This document shows, piece after piece, positions 44,126 to 52,761 of a DNA stretch of 64,000 nucleotides. Location: assembly GCF_040529335.1 (NCBI RefSeq), contig NZ_CP159534.1, positions 5,084,001-5,148,000 of the forward strand, read 5' to 3'. A program made the position numbers and the translations under genes. Position 1 is the first letter of the stretch. Each line of letters begins with the position of its first letter. A model generated the notes under the pieces. The model had not been told where the DNA came from. It saw only the letters and a list, made by a program, of their open reading frames with translations, and made no database searches. This stretch comes from Streptomyces sp. HUAS MG91. Its GTDB lineage: Bacteria > Actinomycetota > Actinomycetes > Streptomycetales > Streptomycetaceae.

Positions 44126-46386
44126 CGGGCCCGCTGCTGCTCGGCGTGCGGCACCACGGGCCGGGCTCGGCGCGTGCCGTGCGGCGCGCGCTGGACGAGG
44201 CGGGCCCGGCGGCCGTCCTCATCGAGGGACCGCCGGAGGCGGACGCCCTGGTGCCGCTCGCCGCCGAGCCGGACATGCGGCCGCCGGTCGCGCTCCTCGC
44301 CCATGTCGTGGACGAGCCGGGGAAGTCGGCGTTCTGGCCGTTCGCCGAGTTCTCGCCCGAGTGGGTCGCGATCCGCTGGGCCCTGGAGCACGGGGCGCCG
44401 GTCCGCTTCATCGACCTGCCGGCCGCGCACAGCCTGGCGCTGCGCGACGGTGAGACACCGGACGACGAGGAGCGGGACGAGGACTCCGTGCGCCTCGACC
44501 CCCTGGGTGTCCTCGCCGAGACCGCCGGGTACGACGACGCGGAGCGCTGGTGGGAGGACGTCGTCGAGCACCGGGAGGGCGACGCGTTCGCCGCGCTGGG
44601 CGAGGCGATGGGCGCGCTGCGGGAGTCGTACGGGGACGGCGGCCACCGCCGCGACCTGGTGCGTGAGGCGCACATGAGGCTCCAGATACGGGCCGCGCGG
44701 CGCGAGTTCGGGTCCGGGCACGAGGTCGCCGTGGTGTGCGGGGCCTGGCACGTGCCCGCGCTGAGCGAGAAGACGACCGTCGCCGCCGACCGGGCGCTGC
44801 TCAAGGGGCTGCCGAAGGCGAAGGTCGACATGACGTGGGTGCCCTGGACCCACCGCCGCCTCGCGCGCGCCAGTGGCTACGGCGCGGGGATCGAGTCACC
44901 GGGGTGGTACGGGCATCTGTTCGGCGCCCCCGACCGGCCCGTGGAGCGATGGCTGACCAAGGTCGCCGGGCTGCTCCGCGCCGAGGACCGCATCGTGTCG
45001 TCCGCCCATGTCATCGAGGCCGTCCGGCTCGCCGAGACCCTCGCGGCGATGCGGGGCAGGCCGCTCGCGGGACTGACCGAGACCATCGACGCCGTACGGG
45101 CCGTGCTCTGCGAGGGCTCCGACGTCCCGCTGGCGCTGATCCACGACCGGCTGGTGGTCGGTGACGACCTCGGCGAGGTGCCGCAGAGCGCGCCCGCGGT
45201 GCCGCTGCAGCGCGACCTCACCAAGCAGCAGCGCTCCCTGCGCCTGAAGCCGGCCGCGCTGGAGAAGGAGCTCGACCTCGATCTGCGCGGTGACACCGAC
45301 GCCGCCCGCAGCCGGCTGCTGCACCGGCTGCGGCTGCTCGGCATCGCCTGGGGCGAACCGGCACGGTTTGCGCGCGGCTCCACCGGCACCTTCCGCGAGA
45401 GCTGGCGGCTGCGCTGGGAGCCGGAGCTGTCGGTGCGGGTCGCCGAGGCCGGGGTGTGGGGCACGACCGTGCTGGCCGCCGCGACCGCCAAGGCGGAGGC
45501 CGACGCCATCGGCGCGTCCGCGCTCGCCGACGTCACCGCGCTCGCCGAGCACTGTCTGCTCGCCGGCCTCGCGGACGCGCTGCCCACGGTCATGCGGGTG
45601 CTGGCCGACCGCGCCGCCCTGGACGCGGACGTCGGCCACCTCGCCCAGGCCCTGCCCGCCCTGGTCCGCGCGCTGCGCTACGGCGATGTGCGCGGCACCG
45701 ACACCGCCGCGCTCGCCGGGGTCGCGGCCGGGCTCGCCGAGCGGGTCTTCGTCGGACTGCCCCCGGCGTGCGCGGGCCTCGACGCCGACGCCGCCGCCGA
45801 ACTGCGCGGCCATGTCGACGGGGTGCACGGGGCCGTCGCCCTGCTGGAGGACGCCGGACTGCGCGACCGCTGGCGGGCCGTGCTGCGCACCCTCGCCGGG
45901 CGCGACAGCGTGGCCGGGGTGATTCGTGGCCGGTGCGCGCGCATTCTGCTCGACGAGGGCGAGCTGACCGACGACGACACCGCACGCCTCATGGGCCTCG
46001 CCCTGTCCCCGGGCACACCGCCCGCCGAGGCCGCCGCCTGGATCGAGGGGTTCGTCGGGGGCGGTTCCGGCGGCGGGCTGCTCCTCGTGCACGACGAGCG
46101 GCTGCTCGCGCTGGTGGACGGGTGGCTCACCGGGGTGTCCGGCGACGCGTTCACCGATGTGCTGCCGTTGCTGCGGCGCACGTTCTCGGCGTACGAGCCC
46201 GGAGTGCGCAGGTCTTTGGGGGAGCTGGTGCGGCGTGGGCCGGGCGGCCCGGGTTCGGCGTCCACCGGCGGCGGGCTCCCTCCGGGATTCGCCGCCGAAC
46301 TCGACCCGGCCCGCGCCGACGCCGTGATCCCCGTCGTCCGGCTGCTCCTCGGGGTGGGGGCATCGGCCGGAGGTGGTGACGGATGA
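44122..46386 (+). CDS. DUF5682 protein (YehM-like), possible TraB/EreA-fold enzyme
   Basis: 754 aa, overlapping moxR by four bases. The N-terminus has three spaced motifs: GVRHHGPGSA (H11, H12), IEGPPEAD (E35) and CGAWHVPAL (H210). Their spacing and context recall the TraB/GumN and EreA/ChaN superfamily, whose His/Glu residues are catalytic; this relation is my inference. The C-terminal 400 residues are Ala/Leu-rich helices. In E. coli YehM is the corresponding member of the yehLMPQ cluster. It is probably an effector or enzyme worked on by the MoxR/VWA pair. Confidence 0.8.
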   Translation: MTGPLLLGVRHHGPGSARAVRRALDEAGPAAVLIEGPPEADALVPLAAEPDMRPPVALLAHVVDEPGKSAFWPFAEFSPEWVAIRWALEHGAPVRFIDLPAAHSLALRDGETPDDEERDEDSVRLDPLGVLAETAGYDDAERWWEDVVEHREGDAFAALGEAMGALRESYGDGGHRRDLVREAHMRLQIRAARREFGSGHEVAVVCGAWHVPALSEKTTVAADRALLKGLPKAKVDMTWVPWTHRRLARASGYGAGIESPGWYGHLFGAPDRPVERWLTKVAGLLRAEDRIVSSAHVIEAVRLAETLAAMRGRPLAGLTETIDAVRAVLCEGSDVPLALIHDRLVVGDDLGEVPQSAPAVPLQRDLTKQQRSLRLKPAALEKELDLDLRGDTDAARSRLLHRLRLLGIAWGEPARFARGSTGTFRESWRLRWEPELSVRVAEAGVWGTTVLAAATAKAEADAIGASALADVTALAEHCLLAGLADALPTVMRVLADRAALDADVGHLAQALPALVRALRYGDVRGTDTAALAGVAAGLAERVFVGLPPACAGLDADAAAELRGHVDGVHGAVALLEDAGLRDRWRAVLRTLAGRDSVAGVIRGRCARILLDEGELTDDDTARLMGLALSPGTPPAEAAAWIEGFVGGGSGGGLLLVHDERLLALVDGWLTGVSGDAFTDVLPLLRRTFSAYEPGVRRSLGELVRRGPGGPGSASTGGGLPPGFAAELDPARADAVIPVVRLLLGVGASAGGGDG

Positions 46387-46595
46387 CGGTCCGGCCAGCG
46401 CCCGGTGGGGCTTCTCGCGCAGTTCCCCGTGCTCCTGAAGCGAGCTCCGCTCGCCCAGGGGAGGCTGCGCGTCAGCGCATGCCTCGGGGGCGCGGGGAAC
46501 CGCGCGCGCAACCCGTCACCTCGTGCACGCGCGTGACGAGCGGGGCCCGGCAGACGAGAAGGCGTACCGACAACCAAGCGGAGGCGGCGACATGA
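46383..46595 (+). CDS. 70-codon ORF built on a dyad repeat, ATGA-coupled on both sides
   Basis: ATG 46383 overlaps the DUF5682 stop (ATGA) and its own TGA overlaps the VWA ATG (ATGA at 46592). The product is Arg/Ala/Pro-rich with no recognised fold, because most of it is encoded by an extragenic dyad repeat. It may be translated only to keep the ribosome moving to the VWA gene. Whether the peptide matters is unknown. Confidence 0.35.
   Translation: MTVRPAPGGASRAVPRAPEASSARPGEAARQRMPRGRGEPRAQPVTSCTRVTSGARQTRRRTDNQAEAAT
46411..46512. repeat. Extragenic dyad repeat inside the moxR operon
   Basis: A degenerate copy of the family: left arm 46411-46440 (CGCGCAGTTCCCCGTGCTCC) and right arm 46483-46512 (GGGGGCGCGGGGAACCGCGC), with several mismatches between arms. 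It lies between DUF5682 and VWA genes that would otherwise be closely coupled. Confidence 0.75.
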
Positions 46596-47773
46596 CGGAA
46601 GAGCGGCTGCGGCGCTGGCGCCTGGTGCTCGGCGGCGACAGCGCCGACGGCACCGGCCGCGCGCTCGAAGGAAAGGACGCCGCGATGGACGGCGCCCTGG
46701 CCGCGCTGTACGGCTCGGCGCAAGGAAAGGACCGCTCCACCGGCGGCAGCCGAAGCGCGGGGCTCGGCGCCTCGGCGCCCTCCGTAGCCCGCTGGCTGGG
46801 AGACATCCGCACCTACTTCCCGTCCTCCGTGGTCCAGGTGATGCAGCGCGACGCCATCGACCGCCTGGGCCTGTCCACGCTGCTCCTCGAACCGGAGATG
46901 CTGGAGGCCGTCGACGCGGACGTGCACCTCGTCGGCACGCTCCTCTCCCTGAACAAGGCGATGCCGGAGACCACCAAGGAGACGGCACGGGCCGTCGTCC
47001 GCAAGGTCGTCGAGGACCTGGAGAAGAAGCTCGCGACGCGCACCCGCGCCACCCTCACCGGCGCCCTCGACCGCAGCGCCCGCATCAGCCGGCCACGCCA
47101 CCACGACATCGACTGGAACCGCACCATCGCGGCCAACCTCAAGCACTACCTGCCCGAGTACCGCACGATCGTGCCCGAGCGGCTCATCGGCTACGGCCGG
47201 GCCGCGCAGTCGGTGAAGAAGGACGTCATCCTCTGCATCGACCAGTCGGGTTCGATGGCGGCCTCCGTCGTCTACGCCTCGGTCTTCGGCGCCGTTCTCG
47301 CCTCCATGCACTCGATCTCGACCCGGCTCGTCGTCTTCGACACGGCCGTGGTCGACCTCACCGACCAGCTCGACGACCCGGTCGACGTGCTGTTCGGCAC
47401 CCAGCTCGGCGGCGGCACCGACATCAACAGGGCGCTCGCGTACTGCCAGTCGCAGATCAGCCGCCCCGCCGAGACGGTCGTCGTGCTCATCTCCGACCTC
47501 TACGAAGGCGGCATCCGCGACGAGATGCTGAAGCGGGTCGCGGCGATGAAGGCGTCCGGCGTCCAGTTCGTGACGCTGCTCGCGCTCTCCGACGAGGGCG
47601 CGCCCGCCTACGACCGTGAGCACGCCGCGGCCCTCGCCGCCCTCGGCGCCCCGGCCTTCGCCTGCACCCCCGACCTCTTCCCCGACATCATGGCCGCGGC
47701 CATCGAGAAGCGGCCCCTGCCGATACCGGACGCGGCGGCGGATACCGGGGGAGCGCTCACGAACCGGATATGA
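46592..47773 (+). CDS. VWA-domain protein (CoxE/YehP-like)
   Basis: 393 aa, GGAGG eight bases before ATG 46592. N-terminal helical part and a VWA domain (about 210-375) with a complete MIDAS: D217-x-S-x-S (DQSGSM), Thr/Asp of GGTDINRAL and ISDLYEGG. Divalent-metal-dependent protein binding is expected. It is the natural partner of the MoxR ATPase two genes upstream. The C-terminus faces a Pro/Asp tail and no signal peptide is present, so it is cytosolic. Confidence 0.9.
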   Translation: MTEERLRRWRLVLGGDSADGTGRALEGKDAAMDGALAALYGSAQGKDRSTGGSRSAGLGASAPSVARWLGDIRTYFPSSVVQVMQRDAIDRLGLSTLLLEPEMLEAVDADVHLVGTLLSLNKAMPETTKETARAVVRKVVEDLEKKLATRTRATLTGALDRSARISRPRHHDIDWNRTIAANLKHYLPEYRTIVPERLIGYGRAAQSVKKDVILCIDQSGSMAASVVYASVFGAVLASMHSISTRLVVFDTAVVDLTDQLDDPVDVLFGTQLGGGTDINRALAYCQSQISRPAETVVVLISDLYEGGIRDEMLKRVAAMKASGVQFVTLLALSDEGAPAYDREHAAALAALGAPAFACTPDLFPDIMAAAIEKRPLPIPDAAADTGGALTNRI

Positions 47774-47845
47774 GTACCCATCGGTAGCAAGGGTGCCCAC
47801 AGGGCTTGCGCGGCCTCCCGCGTCCCGTGCGAGGATCGGCGGACC

Positions 47846-48766
47846 GTGACCTCTCCCGCCGTCTCCGTCGCCCCCGCCGTGCGCCTGCTGCGCGCGGCGG
47901 GCGGTCGGCGCGCGCTGCAACTGGCGCTGCTGGTCGGCGGGTTGATCGTTCTGGGGCTGCTGTGCGGCGGCCGGGCCCAGGCGTCCGACGCGTCGGAGCC
48001 GTCCGCCGACATCGTTTCGGCCGCTGGCCTCTCCGCCGAGCCGCGTCTGCCGGCGGCTGCGCAGAAGCCCGTAGAGAAGCCCGTAGAGGAGCCCGCACAG
48101 AAGCCGGTGCGGCAGGCGGTGAAGGTGTCCGAGCGCGGCACCGGAGCTGTGGTGCACCGCGTTCGGGACGCCGCGGACGCGGTCGCCGAGCGCGCCGAGG
48201 CCCGTACTCCCCGGACGCCGCTCACCGGCACGGCCCGCACCGCGGTCCGTGCCACCGTCCGCGCCACGCTGCGTCATGTGGTCGAGCCGGTCGAGGAGTT
48301 GGCCGGTGAGGTGTCGAGGCCGTTGCCGAGGGTGCCCGGGCTGCCGGGCGCCGGGGCCGTACCGAAGGCGCCGTCCGCCGGTGCCGCCGACCCGCGGCCC
48401 ACGACCGTGCCCGCGCCCGTGGTGCGGGAGGCGGCGCAGCATCCGACGGCACAGCGGTCCACCGGGACCACGGTGTGCGACCTCGCGCGGTTCGGCGGCG
48501 ACGCCGTGACGGGCGCCGGGCAGCCGGACGCCGGTGCGCGGCACACCGGGGCGCGGCCCGCCGCGCCCTCCGTACCGCCCGGCCCCGACAACGCGCCGAT
48601 GGCGAACGCGTCGCTGGGTGACGGCGGTTCGACGCGCCACGGTGATCTGCACGCGGCGGCGTTCGGCAGCCGCGTCCCCGTTCTGCTGACACCCGGCGCC
48701 ACCGCGTCCGGTGACGCCTCGCCGGTGCTGGACCGGCTCCGCGAGATTCCTTCGTTCCCCGGCTAG
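47846..48766 (+). CDS. Ala/Pro-rich membrane-anchored or secreted protein
   Basis: 306 aa from GTG 47846. One hydrophobic helix near the N-terminus (LQLALLVGGLIVLGLLCGG) and then an Ala/Pro/Arg/Val-rich body with a KPVEKPVEEPAQKPV repeat and many small-residue stretches. No recognised domain. It is followed by another Ala-rich secreted protein with a comparable composition, so the two may act together in the envelope. Codon use looks normal for the genome. Confidence 0.7.
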   Translation: MTSPAVSVAPAVRLLRAAGGRRALQLALLVGGLIVLGLLCGGRAQASDASEPSADIVSAAGLSAEPRLPAAAQKPVEKPVEEPAQKPVRQAVKVSERGTGAVVHRVRDAADAVAERAEARTPRTPLTGTARTAVRATVRATLRHVVEPVEELAGEVSRPLPRVPGLPGAGAVPKAPSAGAADPRPTTVPAPVVREAAQHPTAQRSTGTTVCDLARFGGDAVTGAGQPDAGARHTGARPAAPSVPPGPDNAPMANASLGDGGSTRHGDLHAAAFGSRVPVLLTPGATASGDASPVLDRLREIPSFPG

Positions 48767-48861
48767 GGCAGCCCTCTCCCCGCTCGCGACCTGCCGCGCG
48801 GGGGCGGAACAGGTCTGCCCGACACCCGGAAACCACCGGAACCCGAAGGAATCACGTACGC

Positions 48862-49944
48862 ATGAACAAGAACATCCGCCGCTCCCTCGTCATAGCCGCC
48901 GGCGTCTCGGGCGCCTGGGCGCTCGGCTCCGCCGTGGCCAGCGCCGACGAACTGCCCGCCCACTCGCTCTCGGTGCCGGACACGGCCGCCGACACCGTCG
49001 CCGGCGTGCGCGACACGGCATCGCACGTGACGCAGAAGGCCGATGACACGGTCACCCACGCCGAGTCCACGGCCAAGACCGCGGCCAAGTCCACGGCCAA
49101 GTCCACGGCCAAGACCGCGGCCAAGTCCACGGCCAAGAACACGGCCGAGACCACGGCCAGGTCCACCACCGAGGCGGCCACCAAGGCAGCCACCGGTACC
49201 GCGGCGAAGGCCGCCGCCCGCACGGCCGACACCGACGCCGTCACCGAGGCCGCCAGGGCAACGGCCGCCGAGCCCACCCGGGCCGCCTACCGGGCCACGG
49301 ACGAGGTCGACTACCTCTTCGGCCCGCTCTCCGCCTTCGCCCCCGAGCTCCAGCAGCACGTGGGGACGGCCGCGGCCCCCGTGGTCGACGAGACCGCCGA
49401 AGCCGTCCTGCCGCCCGTCGCTGCCACCGCCGTCCACGGGGTGCTGCCCGTCGCGGGCCGGGCCGTCGGAGATGTGACGGTGCTCGCGGACGACGCGGTC
49501 GTGGGTGACGTCGCGCCGTTCGCGACCACGCTGGTCGGGGACGACGTGACGCCGTTCGCCCAGGGCGTCACCGGTGAGGTCGCCCCGTTCGCGCAGGCGG
49601 TCGTCGGGGACGACGTGCGGCCGTTCGCGGGCGGTGTCGTCGGAGCCGTCCAGCCGCTCGTGCGGACCGTCGCCGACCACGTGGAGCCCGTCGTCGGCGG
49701 TGTCGCCACCAGCGGGCACGGGCTGGCGCGGGGCGTGACGGGCGACGTGACCCCGTTCGCGCACGGCGTCGTCGGCGACGGTGTCGCGCCGCTGGCCGCC
49801 GGGGTCACCGGGCAGGTCGCCCCGTTCGCGCAGGACGTCACGGGCACGGTCGCCGCCGGTGCCCGGCCGCTCGCGGGCAACGCGGTCACCGGAGCGCACG
49901 GCGTCGCGGAGTCCGCGGCCCCCGGCTATGTGACCGGCATCTGA
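48862..49944 (+). CDS. Secreted Ala/Thr/Lys-rich protein with VxPFA repeats
   Basis: 360 aa. Signal peptide MNKNIRRSLVIAAGVSGAWA, cleaved near ASA. Residues about 65-125 are a Lys/Thr/Ala tract (STAKTAAKSTAK). The C-terminal half has repeated units with an 11-13 residue spacing around V-x-PFA-x2-V-x-G-D/E (GDVAPFATTLVGDDVTPFAQ and later copies). No known domain. AAGGA lies 11 bases before the ATG. A fibrous or wall-associated role is inferred from composition. A long gene-free gap follows. Confidence 0.75.
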   Translation: MNKNIRRSLVIAAGVSGAWALGSAVASADELPAHSLSVPDTAADTVAGVRDTASHVTQKADDTVTHAESTAKTAAKSTAKSTAKTAAKSTAKNTAETTARSTTEAATKAATGTAAKAAARTADTDAVTEAARATAAEPTRAAYRATDEVDYLFGPLSAFAPELQQHVGTAAAPVVDETAEAVLPPVAATAVHGVLPVAGRAVGDVTVLADDAVVGDVAPFATTLVGDDVTPFAQGVTGEVAPFAQAVVGDDVRPFAGGVVGAVQPLVRTVADHVEPVVGGVATSGHGLARGVTGDVTPFAHGVVGDGVAPLAAGVTGQVAPFAQDVTGTVAAGARPLAGNAVTGAHGVAESAAPGYVTGI

Positions 49945-50190
49945 TCGACAGCGGTATTTCCCGGATTCCGGGCAAGAGATCCGGAGAGATCCCGAGGCGA
50001 TCTCCAGAGACCGACGCCACACAGGACCCGGACGGCCGAAATCCATCGGCCCGGCCGGATCCGCAACCGGCGTGAAGGCGGGTGTCCCGTGGGGACGGGA
50101 CGCCCGCCGCGGGCCCACCGCGCACCACCGGGCCCATCGGGTGGCCTCACCGTGTGTACCCCCGCACGGTGAGGCTGCGGACGCCCGCCC

Positions 50191-50270
50191 GGCGACCACC
50201 CAGCGCCCTCGGCGACCACCCGGCACTCCCGGCGACCGGCCAGCACCCTCGGCGACCACCCGCCCCCTCC
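50191..50270. repeat. Four tandem copies of a 20-bp repeat
   Basis: GGCGACCACC-type starts at 50191, 50211, 50231 and 50251, exactly 20 bp apart, with partly conserved second halves. It lies in the 673-nt gap before sucC, where no gene can be supported. Confidence 0.8.
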
Positions 50271-50395
50271 CGACGACGGCCCGACGCCTGCCTCACGACG
50301 GCCCCACGGCCACGCGTCACCCGTCCGAAGACAGCCCGAAGACAGCCCGAAGGCAGCGCGACGGCGCGACGAACAGCGGCACAAAAGACGCGCTC

Positions 50396-50411
50396 TGTGA
50401 CCGGTATCACC
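50396..50411. promoter_or_regulatory. CRP/FNR-like site upstream of sucC
   Basis: TGTGA-CCGGTA-TCACC matches nine of ten positions of the classic TGTGA-N6-TCACA. It lies about 210 nt before the sucC GTG. Streptomyces Crp sites follow a similar GTG...CAC pattern. Confidence 0.5.
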
Positions 50412-50507
50412 GCTCAGGTGTGATCTGCGATTTAGAAGGCATCGCTGAGCGGCGATAACCTGCGAGACGGACATGCCGCGTACCCGGTCACCGTGTACGC
50501 CTCCCTA

Positions 50508-50552
50508 GTGACAGCAAGCGACAGCGCTTGTCACGTGTGACAGCGGAGTCAC
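50508..50552. promoter_or_regulatory. Alternating GTGAC/GTCAC half-sites before sucC
   Basis: GTGAC 50508, GTCAC 50530, GTGAC 50537 and GTCAC 50548. The middle pair forms TGTCAC-GT-GTGACA (50529-50542). A dimeric regulator could bind next to the sucC promoter. The rest of 49945-50617 shows no gene. Confidence 0.45.
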
Positions 50553-50617
50553 GTTGCCCCTCGCGGCACGCCCACGCAGAAATCGAACCGCGAGATCACT
50601 GATAGGGACGGACGCGC

Positions 50618-51796
50618 GTGGACCTGTTCGAGTACCAGGCGAGGGACCTCTTCGCCAAGCACGGTGTACCGGTGCTGGCCGGTGAAGTCATCGACACGCC
50701 TGAGGCAGCCCGCGAGGCGACCGAGCGGCTGGGCGGCAAGTCCGTCGTCAAGGCGCAGGTGAAGGTCGGTGGCCGCGGCAAGGCCGGTGGCGTCAAGCTC
50801 GCCGCCACCCCCGACGAGGCAGTCGCGCACGCGACGAACATTCTCGGCATGGACATCAAGGGCCACACGGTCCACAAGGTGATGATGGCCGAGACGGCTC
50901 CGGAGATCGTGGAGGAGTACTACGTCTCCTTCCTCCTGGACCGCACCAACCGCACCTTCCTCTCCATCGCGTCCGTCGAGGGCGGCATGGAGATCGAGGA
51001 GGTGGCGGCCACCCGTCCGGAGGCCGTCGCCAAGACGCCGATCGACGCCAACGAGGGCGTGACCCCCGAGGTCGCCCGCAAGATCGTCGAGGACGCGAAG
51101 TTCCCGGCCGAGGTGGCCGACAAGGTCGCCGACATCCTCCAGACGCTGTGGAAGACGTTCGTCGAGGAGGACGCCCTCCTGGTCGAGGTCAACCCGCTGG
51201 CGAAGGTCGCCTCCGGCGACGTCATCGCCCTGGACGGCAAGGTGTCGCTCGACGAGAACGCCGAGTTCCGTCACCCCGACCACGAGGCTCTCCAGGACAA
51301 GGCGGCGGCCAACCCGCTCGAGGCCGCTGCCAAGGAGAAGGGCCTCAACTACGTCAAGCTCGACGGCGAGGTCGGCATCATCGGCAACGGCGCCGGTCTG
51401 GTCATGTCGACCCTGGACGTCGTCGCGTACGCCGGTGAGAACCACGGCGGCGTGAAGCCGGCCAACTTCCTCGACATCGGCGGTGGCGCCTCCGCCGCCG
51501 TCATGGCGAACGGCCTGGAGATCATCCTCGGCGACCCGGACGTCAAGTCCGTGTTCGTCAACGTCTTCGGTGGCATCACCGCCTGCGACGAGGTCGCCAA
51601 CGGCATCGTCCAGGCGCTGGCGCTCCTGGAGGAGAAGGGCGAGAAGGTCGAGAAGCCCCTCGTCGTCCGCCTCGACGGCAACAACGCCGAGCTGGGTCGC
51701 AAGATCCTCTCCGACGCCAACCACCCGCTGGTGCAGCGCGTGGACACCATGGACGGCGCGGCCGACAAGGCCGCCGAGCTCGCGGCTGCGAAGTAA
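50618..51796 (+). CDS. sucC: Succinyl-CoA synthetase, beta subunit
   Basis: 392 aa. ATP-grasp N-terminal domain ([38 protein letters not shown]) and C-terminal CoA-ligase domain with NIFGGI-like [16 protein letters not shown]. It forms the heterotetramer with SucD that makes succinate and ATP/GTP from succinyl-CoA in the TCA cycle. GTG 50618 with AGGGACGGA upstream. Followed after 21 nt by sucD, clearly one operon. Length is normal. Upstream CRP-like and GTGAC sites suggest carbon-state regulation. Confidence 0.97.
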   Translation: MDLFEYQARDLFAKHGVPVLAGEVIDTPEAAREATERLGGKSVVKAQVKVGGRGKAGGVKLAATPDEAVAHATNILGMDIKGHTVHKVMMAETAPEIVEEYYVSFLLDRTNRTFLSIASVEGGMEIEEVAATRPEAVAKTPIDANEGVTPEVARKIVEDAKFPAEVADKVADILQTLWKTFVEEDALLVEVNPLAKVASGDVIALDGKVSLDENAEFRHPDHEALQDKAAANPLEAAAKEKGLNYVKLDGEVGIIGNGAGLVMSTLDVVAYAGENHGGVKPANFLDIGGGASAAVMANGLEIILGDPDVKSVFVNVFGGITACDEVANGIVQALALLEEKGEKVEKPLVVRLDGNNAELGRKILSDANHPLVQRVDTMDGAADKAAELAAAK

Positions 51797-51817
51797 GGGA
51801 CGAGGGACTAAACAGCC

Positions 51818-52699
51818 ATGGCTATTTTCCTCAACAAGGACTCCAAGGTCATCGTCCAGGGCATGACCGGTGCCACGGGCATGAAGCACACCAAGCTCAT
51901 GCTGGCCGACGGCACCAACATCGTCGGCGGCGTGAACCCGCGCAAGGCCGGCACCTCCGTCGACTTCGACGGCACGGACATCCCGGTCTTCGGCTCGGTC
52001 GCCGAGGCGATCGAGAAGACGGGCGCCAACGTGTCCGTGCTCTTCGTCCCGCCGGCCTTCTCCAAGGCCGCCGTGGTCGAGGCCATCGACGCCGAGATCC
52101 CGCTCGCCGTGGTGATCACCGAGGGCATCGCCGTCCACGACTCCGCCGCGTTCTACGCGTACGCGAAGTCCAAGGGCGACAAGACCCGCATCATCGGCCC
52201 GAACTGCCCCGGTCTCATCACCCCGGGCCAGTCGAACGCCGGCATCATCCCGGGCGACATCACGAAGCCGGGCCGCATCGGCCTGGTCTCGAAGTCCGGC
52301 ACGCTGACGTACCAGATGATGTACGAGCTCCGTGACATCGGCTTCTCGTCGGCCGTCGGCATCGGTGGCGACCCGGTCATCGGCACCACGCACATCGACG
52401 CGCTCGCCGCGTTCGAGGCCGACCCCGAGACCGACCTGATCGTCATGATCGGTGAGATCGGCGGCGACGCCGAGGAGCGCGCGGCCGACTTCATCAAGGC
52501 CAACGTCACCAAGCCGGTCGTCGGCTACGTCGCGGGCTTCACCGCCCCCGAGGGCAAGACCATGGGCCACGCGGGCGCCATCGTCTCCGGTTCGTCGGGC
52601 ACCGCCCAGGCGAAGAAGGAGGCCCTGGAGGCCGCCGGCGTCAAGGTCGGCAAGACGCCGACCGAGACCGCCAAGCTGGCGCGCGAGCTGCTCAGCTAA
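51818..52699 (+). CDS. sucD: Succinyl-CoA synthetase, alpha subunit
   Basis: 293 aa. CoA-binding domain ([20 protein letters not shown]) and ligase domain with the phospho-histidine His251 in [10 protein letters not shown]. Partner of SucC. ATG 51818 follows AAGGGACGAGGGA. The operon ends at a strong terminator. Confidence 0.97.
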   Translation: MAIFLNKDSKVIVQGMTGATGMKHTKLMLADGTNIVGGVNPRKAGTSVDFDGTDIPVFGSVAEAIEKTGANVSVLFVPPAFSKAAVVEAIDAEIPLAVVITEGIAVHDSAAFYAYAKSKGDKTRIIGPNCPGLITPGQSNAGIIPGDITKPGRIGLVSKSGTLTYQMMYELRDIGFSSAVGIGGDPVIGTTHIDALAAFEADPETDLIVMIGEIGGDAEERAADFIKANVTKPVVGYVAGFTAPEGKTMGHAGAIVSGSSGTAQAKKEALEAAGVKVGKTPTETAKLARELLS

Positions 52700-52717
52700 G
52701 CAGTCCCCGTACGACGC

Positions 52718-52755
52718 CGAAGAGGCCCGCACCGAGCACGGTGCGGGCCTCTTCG
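52718..52755. terminator. Terminator between sucD and the HTH/sigma-like gene
   Basis: Perfect 17-bp stem (52718-52734 with 52739-52755) and a 4-nt loop. It separates convergent genes and can act in both directions. Confidence 0.85.
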
Positions 52756-52761
52756 CGTGCC

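Noticed and set aside
50072..50458. ORFs in the gap before sucC
   Set aside because: They run through tandem repeats and have no Shine-Dalgarno or family resemblance.
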